Shown here in pieces: positions 1 through 5,181 of a stretch of DNA of 6,067 nucleotides; position 1 is the first letter of the stretch, and every line of letters begins with the position of its first letter. The stretch lies in NCBI GenBank assembly GCA_016791465.1, contig JAEUWE010000336.1, forward strand, positions 1 to 6,067, given 5' to 3'. A model generated the notes under the pieces. It saw only the letters and a list, made by a program, of their open reading frames with translations, ran no database searches and was not told where the DNA came from. A program made the translations under genes and the position numbers. Source of the stretch: Pseudobdellovibrionaceae bacterium (GTDB lineage Bacteria; Bdellovibrionota; Bdellovibrionia; Bdellovibrionales; JAMPXM01).

Positions 1-881
1 AATCGATTTTTACACTCAAAGAGCGTCCGAGCTTCGACCCTCTGATTGTCCACATTGCCGAACTTGAGCAGCTCAAGGGCCTGGTCGCAGAATGGCCGCC
101 GCTTGCCGGCATTTTAGCAACGGCTTTTTGGCCAGGACCGCTGACTCTCGTCCTCCCAAAACATCCCAGCGTCAATCCGGCGATCACGTCGGGACTTGAG
201 ACCGTTGGCGTCCGTATGCCCAATCACCCGCTCACTCTCGAGCTGATCCGCACAACGGGCCCTCTTGCAGCACCGAGCGCCAACAAATTTGGCCACACCT
301 CACCCACACGAGCCGAACACGTTCAGCAAGAGTTCGCGCGTGAAATCGAAAATGGCGACATCCTCGTTCTCGACGGCGGCCCGTCTGAAGTCGGCGTCGA
401 GTCTACCGTGCTGAGAGTCACTTCAGACCGACTCGAGATCCTACGGCCCGGCGGAGTAACAGCCGATCAGATAAAAGCTCGCCTTGCCGCTGAAGGACTC
501 GATATGAGTGTTGAGACACCTGCACGAAATGACCGGCGAAGTCCGGGCCATCTGGAACATCACTATATGCCTCGAAAACCGCTCGTCTGGTCTCTCGACG
601 AGAAGCCGTCTCAAACGCCGCTCGACACAACGGCCATCGCAAAGCAACTCGGCCTCCCAACCGCAGCGAAGGCGACTGTGCTTACTCTCAACGAAGACCC
701 ACGACTCGCAGCGCGCGAGCTCTACCACCAGTTTCGCGAGGCCGATAGCAGCACCGCTGAATTTATCGTTGTTCGCTTACCGCGCTCAAAAACAGACGGC
801 CTTTGGAGCGCCATTACGGACCGCCTCAAGCGCGCGGCGCAGTTACAGTGGCCTCTTCCGATGCCGGATCAAATTCCGTAA
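1..881 (+). CDS. sua5: L-threonylcarbamoyladenylate synthase, Sua5/YrdC/YciO family (5' partial)
   Basis: This cytoplasmic enzyme makes L-threonylcarbamoyladenylate from threonine, bicarbonate and ATP, the first step of the t6A modification at position 37 of ANN-decoding tRNAs. The frame is open from base 3, so the start lies outside the window; 292 residues are visible. Numbering from base 3, the substrate-binding LKERPSFDPLIVHI segment is at residues 5-18, FWPGPLTLVLP follows at about 45-55, and GLETVGVRMPNHP is near 63-75. PSAN is at 91-94, GVESTV at about 131-136 and ILRPGG at 146-151. The linker SPGHLEHHYMPRKPLV (180-195) and the following C-terminal region ending in DRLKRAA mark the long Sua5 form rather than the short YrdC/TsaC form. 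Roughly 40 N-terminal residues seem to be missing, judged by usual family length. The stop codon is TAA at 879-881. The last 56 bp overlap the 3' end of the opposing gene. Family assignment is strong; the link to the downstream genes is probably none. Confidence 0.95.
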   Translation, partial: SIFTLKERPSFDPLIVHIAELEQLKGLVAEWPPLAGILATAFWPGPLTLVLPKHPSVNPAITSGLETVGVRMPNHPLTLELIRTTGPLAAPSANKFGHTSPTRAEHVQQEFAREIENGDILVLDGGPSEVGVESTVLRVTSDRLEILRPGGVTADQIKARLAAEGLDMSVETPARNDRRSPGHLEHHYMPRKPLVWSLDEKPSQTPLDTTAIAKQLGLPTAAKATVLTLNEDPRLAARELYHQFREADSSTAEFIVVRLPRSKTDGLWSAITDRLKRAAQLQWPLPMPDQIP

Positions 882-2142
882 CCGGTAAAATTCCATATTG
901 TAAATCGCGTGTCGCTGCCCGAAGCGGCAGTTCGATCACCGTTCGCGCTCCCACACCAAGGCGCGCAAAGCGCTCAAGTTTACCGCCGTGACTTTCAGCA
1001 AACCGGCGGAGGCCCGTGAGTTGTTCAACCAGCTCCGTCGCTCCGACGACTCCCAGTGTCCCGCGGCCGTTGTCTTCAACCGCAATTTCAACAACTCGAA
1101 GTCCCACACGAATCGAAAGCCGCACAACGCCCTCACGACGTTCCCGTCTCGGACCCGCCTCAGGCAAAGATTCAAGCGCCAAGCTCAGGCAGGTGCCAAT
1201 ACCAGAAATGAGCGTGCCGACATCGCCCGCCACCAGAGTCGACATCTCCGTCCCAATCACTGGCGGAAAGAAGACAAAGCGAACAGGGCCCGCTCCCACC
1301 TTTGTGGCCCAGTTTTTCTGGAACTGTAAAAGCGAACGCCGCGCTTCGCTCACCAATGTGTCAATCGTCAACACCGGCCCCTGGCCAAACTCTTCAAGTC
1401 CCAATTTCTCCGGAGAAGACCTCACCGAATAGAAGTTCAGCCCACGCGTGAGTGGTCCCAAAAGACGCTCACGAGCCACCTCAGATGAATCGACAAGATC
1501 ACCAATCTTTCCACGCAGAGCGAGCGCCCGGTCACGCGAAGTTTCCAATCGCTGAAGCGTCAGCGTTTCTCGAGTTCGCGAGACGCGGAGAAAAAAGATG
1601 CCAAGTGTTGCGACAAAAAGTGCCGACGTTGTTTTCAACCAAAAATCATTCGGAGATCCAACCGCCGAACCCAATGCGAGCGCGAGAAGCACACCCTGAG
1701 TAACAAAGAACAATTCTCGTGGCCCTTGAAAAGTAAAACTGAAAATCAACGCCACTGCAGCGGCACTGATTCCGCTCAAATGCTCAAGACTGGCCCGTGC
1801 TGTATCCAGCGGTCCGGAATAAATAAGCGGCAGAGAATACGCAATCCACCACACGCCTAGAAGGCCCTTGATCGGCGCCAATCGCTTCCGCTCGCCAATA
1901 TAGATTGCGTAGCCAGCCGCTATGAGCGCCAATGCGAGAGCCGCCACTGGACGCCACAGCGTCTCCGGATCAAGCAGAAGAGTCAGGCCGGCGCTGCCCA
2001 TAACCGCAGCAAAACCCGACAACCACCACGCTCGGCCTCGACGTTCGTCGGCGAGAGCTGGCGTCGCAAGAGGGAGCTTCACAGCCCGCGTCATGACGTC
2101 GGCCTCCATCCCCGCTTTATAATTCTTAAACCAGCTTAACAT
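826..2142 (-). CDS. Six-helix membrane protein with degenerate histidine-kinase-type ATPase domain
   Basis: A 438-residue protein of the inner membrane, probably a signal-sensing protein. The ATG at 2142 is preferred because GAGGGG lies 4 nt upstream; the in-frame GTG at 2163 has no ribosome binding site. Six hydrophobic segments are visible near residues 40-58, 65-83, 91-109, 124-138, 143-162 and 168-186. A charged, probably coiled-coil stretch follows at 188-228. The C-terminal third resembles a GHKL/HATPase_c domain: VEDNGRG at 355-361 is the G1 box, LTGLRRF at 375-381 and SHGGKLERFARLGVGART at 384-401 form the G2 region, ending in strand IELPL. Key residues are missing. There is no histidine in the coiled-coil or dimerisation region, only two in the whole protein (121 and 385). 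The N-box asparagine appears to be replaced by Leu321 in TCLSLALES. It may therefore be a pseudokinase or a phosphatase-type partner. It is divergent from a response regulator, a plausible partner. Domain call is fairly sure; activity is unknown. Confidence 0.8.
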   Translation of the reverse strand: MLSWFKNYKAGMEADVMTRAVKLPLATPALADERRGRAWWLSGFAAVMGSAGLTLLLDPETLWRPVAALALALIAAGYAIYIGERKRLAPIKGLLGVWWIAYSLPLIYSGPLDTARASLEHLSGISAAAVALIFSFTFQGPRELFFVTQGVLLALALGSAVGSPNDFWLKTTSALFVATLGIFFLRVSRTRETLTLQRLETSRDRALALRGKIGDLVDSSEVARERLLGPLTRGLNFYSVRSSPEKLGLEEFGQGPVLTIDTLVSEARRSLLQFQKNWATKVGAGPVRFVFFPPVIGTEMSTLVAGDVGTLISGIGTCLSLALESLPEAGPRRERREGVVRLSIRVGLRVVEIAVEDNGRGTLGVVGATELVEQLTGLRRFAESHGGKLERFARLGVGARTVIELPLRAATRDLQYGILPVTEFDPASEEATVTAPRA

Positions 2143-2146
2143 TTTG

Positions 2147-2152
2147 CCCCTC
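2147..2152 (-). promoter_or_regulatory. Ribosome binding site fixing the ATG start of the kinase-like gene
   Basis: Reading the minus strand, GAGGGG is followed by CAAA and then ATG at 2142-2140. The alternative in-frame GTG at 2163 has no comparable purine-rich sequence upstream. This supports the shorter, 438-residue product. Confidence 0.6.
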
Positions 2153-2354
2153 AAAACGAACACGATGAGCCGTCATAAGACTCTCGAATATTGCAGTTTT
2201 GAGACCCAGATAGAAGGCTCTCTCCCTATGATATAGAAGAGCTGGGCGAGCAGAACACGCCGGCCCTGTAGAGCGGTATCGACAATCCTGTAAGTTCAAC
2301 AATTCAAGAGGCGAAAAAACGAACTGCTGCACCCGTTCATAAGTCTTCAGCAGA

Positions 2355-2369
2355 CACTTGCTATAAGTG
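2355..2369. promoter_or_regulatory. Candidate extended -10 promoter inside a small dyad, upstream of response regulator
   Basis: On the plus strand, TGCTATAAG at 2359-2367 fits the extended -10 pattern TGnTATAAT with one mismatch. No good -35 lies at normal distance. The same bases form the dyad CACTT-GCTAT-AAGTG, which could be an operator over the -10. Transcription would begin about 2373, leaving a leader of about 90 nt before the ATG at 2461. The arms are only 5 bp, so chance is a real alternative. Confidence 0.3.
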
Positions 2370-2396
2370 CGACAGACACGGATATTATTGGGAATG

Positions 2397-2428
2397 TTGA
2401 CAAGGTTTAAAGTAACCTCGGCGACAAT
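2397..2428 (+). promoter_or_regulatory. Possible -35/-10 pair upstream of response regulator (weak)
   Basis: TTGACA at 2397-2402 is a perfect sigma70 -35 hexamer. The best -10 downstream is GACAAT at 2423-2428, four of six matches with a 20-nt spacer, which is longer than the preferred 16-18. It competes with the extended -10 candidate just upstream; neither is proven. Confidence 0.25.
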
Positions 2429-2447
2429 TCCGATACGGATAAAAAAT

Positions 2448-2452
2448 GAGGA
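2448..2452 (+). promoter_or_regulatory. Ribosome binding site fixing the response regulator start at 2461
   Basis: GAGGA is followed by an 8-nt spacer and then ATG at 2461. It overlaps the alternative in-frame ATG at 2446, which has only an A-rich run before it. This favours the 287-residue product over a 292-residue one. Confidence 0.55.
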
Positions 2453-2460
2453 CTGCACGG

Positions 2461-3324
2461 ATGTCAGTAAACAGCACTCACGAATCGTCTATGCTGAACC
2501 ATCGTCATGCTTCATCGCAGGATGGGGACTCCAAGAATTCACGACCGGGGCGCTCCGGTGGCCGATCATCACACTCTGCTCGAGAATTTAAACGCATTTT
2601 GGTTATCGACGACGACAAAGGAATCCTGGAACTCGTCGATGAGTTGCTCTCGTACCGCTTTACTGTCTTAAAGGCGCTGGACGCATCAACAGGCCTAACA
2701 CTCGCGGCCTCCGAACGCCCTGACCTGATCATTCTCGATCTTGGACTCCAGAACCAAAGCGGCCACGACCTCTGCAGAATTCTTCGCGAGCGCCATGAGA
2801 CAAAACACATTCCGATCTTGATTTACACAGGCTCGGACGACATTGAGAACCTGACACAGGCGTTCGCTCACGGCGCAGACGACTATGTCGTAAAAAATGC
2901 CAAGCCTCGAGAGCTTGTCGCTCGAGTTCTCGCCAAAATTCGCCGCCTTGAAGAGACTGCAGAAACTCCCGATGTTATCGAGTGCGGAAACCTGGTCGTC
3001 GACAGCAGCCGCCTTGAAACAACCGTCGCTGGTCAAACTGTTGCGCTGACGGTCCTTGAATTCAATCTGCTTCGCTACTTCGTGCTCAACAAGAACAAGG
3101 TCATTTCACGCGATAAAATTTTGGATGCCGTTTGGAAAAATGCTGGAATTTCAAATCGCACGATCGACACTCACATGGTGTTTTTGCGTAAAAAACTGAA
3201 CGGATTTGATCACGAGTTTTCAACCGTCTACGGCGCAGGCTACATTCTCAAGAAGATGGATCCCGCTATAAACGGCACCTCAATCGCGGCCCCCGAAAAA
3301 TCAGCTGCTAAATCAAAAAAATAG
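2461..3324 (+). CDS. OmpR/PhoB-family response regulator (receiver plus winged-helix DNA-binding domain)
   Basis: A cytoplasmic transcription factor of 287 residues, presumably activated by aspartate phosphorylation. The ATG at 2461 is chosen because GAGGA lies 8 nt upstream; an in-frame ATG at 2446 lacks a good site. Numbering from 2461, a hydrophilic Ser/His/Arg-rich extension (1-42) precedes the receiver domain (about 43-165). The receiver shows the acidic trio D50-D52 (VIDDD), phosphoacceptor D93 in LIILDLGL, T123 in IYTG, and K145 in DYVVK. The proline that usually follows this lysine is replaced by asparagine (KNAKP). The winged-helix domain spans about 173-264, with the recognition-helix region NRTIDTHMVFLRKKL (232-246) and wing VYGAGYIL (256-263). 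A lysine- and alanine-rich tail closes the protein. Its stop overlaps the opposing peptidase gene by 12 bp. The divergent kinase-like gene is the only visible candidate partner. The target genes are unknown. Confidence 0.93.
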   Translation: MSVNSTHESSMLNHRHASSQDGDSKNSRPGRSGGRSSHSAREFKRILVIDDDKGILELVDELLSYRFTVLKALDASTGLTLAASERPDLIILDLGLQNQSGHDLCRILRERHETKHIPILIYTGSDDIENLTQAFAHGADDYVVKNAKPRELVARVLAKIRRLEETAETPDVIECGNLVVDSSRLETTVAGQTVALTVLEFNLLRYFVLNKNKVISRDKILDAVWKNAGISNRTIDTHMVFLRKKLNGFDHEFSTVYGAGYILKKMDPAINGTSIAAPEKSAAKSKK

Positions 3325-3990
3325 CGGCTCCGGAAAGAGTATTCGGGCCAACTCGCGATGCTGCAGACGAACAGCCCCCGGCAGATCAACGGCCTTCGGC
3401 TCAAGCCAACTCATTTGTAAGTGAAGATGCGGATTCCAGCCGCCATTTTCAGTCGGCCCGCCAAGCCAGCCGATCAAATCTCCCTGTCCGATCTCTTGGC
3501 CCTGCTCACATCTTCGAACTGAAAGATGCGAAAGATGTCCATACAGAACAAAGATCTCCTGTCGTTCGCCGGAACCCGTCAAAAAATGACTTCGAACGAT
3601 GACCACTCCGCCGTAGTCGCCGGGCGATCGCAGTATAGCAGTCCCCCAAATAACTCCTGGTAAACCAGCAAATACTGGCGTCCCTTCGTCGGCCTGTAGG
3701 TCAAGTCCCATGTGAACGGTGCGCGGCTCCCCGCCGCTTTGAAAAAGCTCCGTCGTGTACATACCGATGCGGTCTTCATCCCAACGCCCAACACCGAATC
3801 GATATCGACGTTCACGGGCCGGGTCATAGCCTTTTGAAAAATCAAAGACCTCGAAAGCACCGGCAAAGGTAATTGGACTCAAAACCTGACGCTTCAGCTC
3901 TTGCTCAAGCCCCAGCGGCACCCGCCCGGGCCGAACCCCAAGTGCGTCGGCAGAAGACTGTGTGATATCCAAAAAAGAAACAGGCGCCAT
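3313..3990 (-). CDS. M23-family metallopeptidase (LytM/peptidoglycan endopeptidase-like)
   Basis: A 225-residue protein of the M23 zinc peptidase family, whose known members cut peptide cross-links in peptidoglycan. The ATG at 3990 is chosen because the family-like sequence SFLDITQSSADALG starts just after it and GGAAG lies close upstream; a GTG at 4026 would add 12 residues. The zinc-binding HxxxD motif is H93-D97 in RTVHMGLDL. The LYGHLS motif carries H152, and HxH is H188/H190 in NPHLHLQ, so all expected catalytic and metal-binding residues are present. The preceding EVFDFSKGYDP and GRWDEDRIGMYTTELF segments resemble the N-terminal part of a compact M23 subfamily. No signal peptide or membrane segment is seen, so its location is uncertain. 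The upstream secreted-protein gene ends 50 bp away on the same strand without a visible terminator, suggesting one transcript. The stop TGA lies inside the end of the opposing regulator gene. Confidence 0.9.
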   Translation of the reverse strand: MAPVSFLDITQSSADALGVRPGRVPLGLEQELKRQVLSPITFAGAFEVFDFSKGYDPARERRYRFGVGRWDEDRIGMYTTELFQSGGEPRTVHMGLDLQADEGTPVFAGLPGVIWGTAILRSPGDYGGVVIVRSHFLTGSGERQEIFVLYGHLSHLSVRRCEQGQEIGQGDLIGWLGGPTENGGWNPHLHLQMSWLEPKAVDLPGAVRLQHRELARILFPEPLFF

Positions 3991-4040
3991 CTGCTTCCAG
4001 ATAAGCGCCTGCTTCTGATTTGTCACGCTGTCATGCCGGC

Positions 4041-4892
4041 TTACGGTTGCAACTCGACAGTAACAGACTCCACGGTGATATTTCCGCGGAAGACGAAATC
4101 CAAATTTTGAATTTCGTAGCCCAAACGAGCCATGCCGTAAGGATAAAATGAGTACTCTTGGCTCCAAGTACCCACCGTCACCTGCCCCTGAGGCACCCTG
4201 TTCACCTGGAGCTCCGCTTGGCCCAAGCCGCGAGCAGAAGTTCCTCGCATCAACACCCTTGTCACTCGCATTCCTTGATGGCGATAGAGATCGACCACAG
4301 AGTAGAGATCAAGATATCCGCCGCCGCGGAAAGTCTGATTCACCCACTCTGTTAAAACGACCGGCTGCTGCGGCCATCCCGGAGGCTGATGTCCAGAGCC
4401 AATCACTCGCGCCGTCACGGTCTCGATGTACACCGGTCCATTGATCTGCAACTCCAGCAAGCTGCGCGCTCCAGGAAACTGAACGCCAAAGTAGTAAGAC
4501 GAGGCGTAGCCTCCTACGAACTGCGTCGCACCAGTTGGTCGACCGTTCTCAAGTAGAGTCGCCTGCGAACGGCCACCGGGTGCCCACATCGTCACTGTGA
4601 GCGATTCGATGCTGCGACCCTGAGTCGCAATCGCCATCAGTTGCGAAATATCGAGCCGTGTAAAGCCCTGGTACTGGCGACCAACCGTCATTGTTACATC
4701 TTCACTCATTCCACCAGGACGCCCCGGGTATCCTGGGCGACCGGGACGACCGGGCTGTCCCGGAGCACCGGGATGGCGTGGGCCTCCGGGGTAAAGCTCG
4801 CCAATGACCTGCGCCTCAGCCGCGATTGCCGCAAGCGCGATCACGCCGACCGCAAGCCCTGTCGCCACTCGAGAAAACAAACTTTTAATCAT
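4041..4892 (-). CDS. Secreted protein with collagen-like segment and two related beta-rich domains
   Basis: A 283-residue exported protein of unknown function. The ATG at 4892 has AGGGGGG 4 nt upstream. Residues 1-27 form a signal peptide: basic start, hydrophobic core, and cleavage predicted after AEA. Residues 40-60 are a short collagen-like stretch of seven xPG triplets, equivalent to G-x-P repeats. Two similar domains follow, about 68-163 and 178-281. Each has a LDI/LDL strand, a loop with Q-A and L-x-N, a tyrosine-rich strand, and a final strand of the form IETVTARV or VESVTVEL; this looks like an internal duplication. The second domain (VNQTFRGGGYLDL onward) resembles beta-sandwich proteins I recall from Bdellovibrio-type bacteria. 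There are no cysteines and no membrane anchor, so it is probably periplasmic or released. It leads a likely two-gene transcript with the M23 peptidase. Function could be adhesion or envelope binding, but that is inference only. Confidence 0.82.
   Translation of the reverse strand: MIKSLFSRVATGLAVGVIALAAIAAEAQVIGELYPGGPRHPGAPGQPGRPGRPGYPGRPGGMSEDVTMTVGRQYQGFTRLDISQLMAIATQGRSIESLTVTMWAPGGRSQATLLENGRPTGATQFVGGYASSYYFGVQFPGARSLLELQINGPVYIETVTARVIGSGHQPPGWPQQPVVLTEWVNQTFRGGGYLDLYSVVDLYRHQGMRVTRVLMRGTSARGLGQAELQVNRVPQGQVTVGTWSQEYSFYPYGMARLGYEIQNLDFVFRGNITVESVTVELQP
4713..4775 (-). repeat. Collagen-like xPG triplet repeat (protein level)
   Basis: This stretch encodes residues 40-60 of the secreted protein: seven consecutive triplets ending in Pro-Gly, with first residues H, A, Q, R, R, Y, R. 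The DNA shows a matching 9-base-scale pattern of cgg/ggg-rich codons. Bacterial collagen-like segments often form flexible or triple-helical stalks; this one is much shorter than typical stalks, so a linker role is more likely. Confidence 0.8.
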
Positions 4893-5033
4893 AAAGCCCC
4901 CCTATAAAACATCGGTTGATCGGCGCAGTGTCGCTCTGGCTCCAAAACCGTCGATCTCACAGTCGATTCGGTACTCCAAACAACACTCAAACCCACCTAG
5001 AGCATAATCAGCGCCAAGTTAAACAGAGCCAGT

Positions 5034-5064
5034 TTGACGCCGGGATCGCCACTTCATCCATAAT
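5034..5064 (+). promoter_or_regulatory. Second candidate promoter, start site falling in the palindrome
   Basis: TTGACG (5034-5039) and CATAAT (5059-5064) each match consensus at five of six positions, with a 19-nt spacer, slightly long. Transcription would begin near 5071, at the centre of the 5062-5080 palindrome. A leader of about 110 nt would precede the ATG at 5182. Confidence 0.35.
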
Positions 5065-5080
5065 AATGCGTCGCATCATT
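5062..5080. promoter_or_regulatory. Imperfect 19-bp palindrome, possible operator
   Basis: AATAATGCG, a central T, and CGCATCATT form 9-bp arms with one mismatch. It lies in the divergent promoter region and overlaps the -10 or spacer of candidate promoters on both strands, the expected position for a dimeric repressor site. It is too AT-rich and lacks a T tract, so it does not look like a terminator. No known regulator consensus is recognised. Confidence 0.45.
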
Positions 5081-5125
5081 GGCCTGTAAGAAACTCTATC
5101 GAAAACGATGAACACGTCTCTCCGA

Positions 5126-5154
5126 TTGTCACGACTGCTCATCCACCGTATAGC
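5126..5154 (+). promoter_or_regulatory. Sigma70-type promoter for the cysteine-pair repeat protein gene
   Basis: TTGTCA (5126-5131) and TATAGC (5149-5154) are spaced by exactly 17 nt, with five and four matches to consensus. Transcription would begin near 5161, giving a leader of about 20 nt that contains the AAGGGGAG ribosome binding site. Confidence 0.55.
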
Positions 5155-5181
5155 TTCGATGCCTGTCCAAAAGGGGAGTCT

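Larger units (their letters stand above)
2143..2460. other. Divergent intergenic region between kinase-like gene and response regulator
   Basis: About 318 bp separate the two divergent starts, and base composition is visibly more AT-rich than in the flanking genes. No convincing gene is seen: the open frames crossing it show no recognisable protein. It must hold promoters for both directions. Plus-strand candidates are an extended -10 TGCTATAAG (2359-2367), TATTAT (2383-2388), and a perfect TTGACA (2397-2402) with a poor, distant -10. For the minus strand only weak matches were found, for example TATATC around 2235. Two small inverted repeats lie here: CTGCTG/CAGCAG (2324-2329 and 2348-2353) and CACTT-GCTAT-AAGTG (2355-2369). 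Confidence 0.6.
4893..5181. other. Divergent promoter region between two exported-protein genes
   Basis: 289 bp with no convincing coding sequence. It holds an imperfect 19-bp palindrome (5062-5080), promoter-like sequences on both strands around it, and a good sigma70-type promoter close to the downstream gene (5126-5154). On the minus strand, the best match found is CTTACA (complement of 5085-5090) with TATTAT (complement of 5060-5065), spaced 19 nt. That would give a leader of about 160 nt for the collagen-like protein gene. Confidence 0.6.

Noticed and set aside
988..1432. Two plus-strand open frames (988-1329 and 1016-1432) inside the kinase-like gene
   Set aside because: They are antisense shadows: basic, low-complexity translations with no domain, opposite a clearly coding frame with membrane segments and ATPase motifs.
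2126..2458. 110-codon open frame on the minus strand across the divergent intergenic region
   Set aside because: It begins with GTG, lacks a ribosome binding site, shows no recognisable protein pattern, and overlaps both the start of the kinase-like gene and the start of the response regulator.
3313..4167. Longer version of the M23 peptidase starting at 4167
   Set aside because: The extra 59 residues run antiparallel in register with no family similarity and overlap the end of the upstream gene by 127 bp; ATG at 3990 fits the domain and leaves a normal 50-bp gap.
4148..4444. Plus-strand open frame opposite the collagen-like protein gene
   Set aside because: Proline/serine/arginine-rich translation typical of a GC-rich antisense shadow; the opposing frame has a signal peptide and duplicated domains.
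5062..5080. Palindrome read as a transcription terminator
   Set aside because: It is AT-rich at the arm ends, has a one-base loop centre, no T tract, and lies between divergent gene starts where no terminator is needed.
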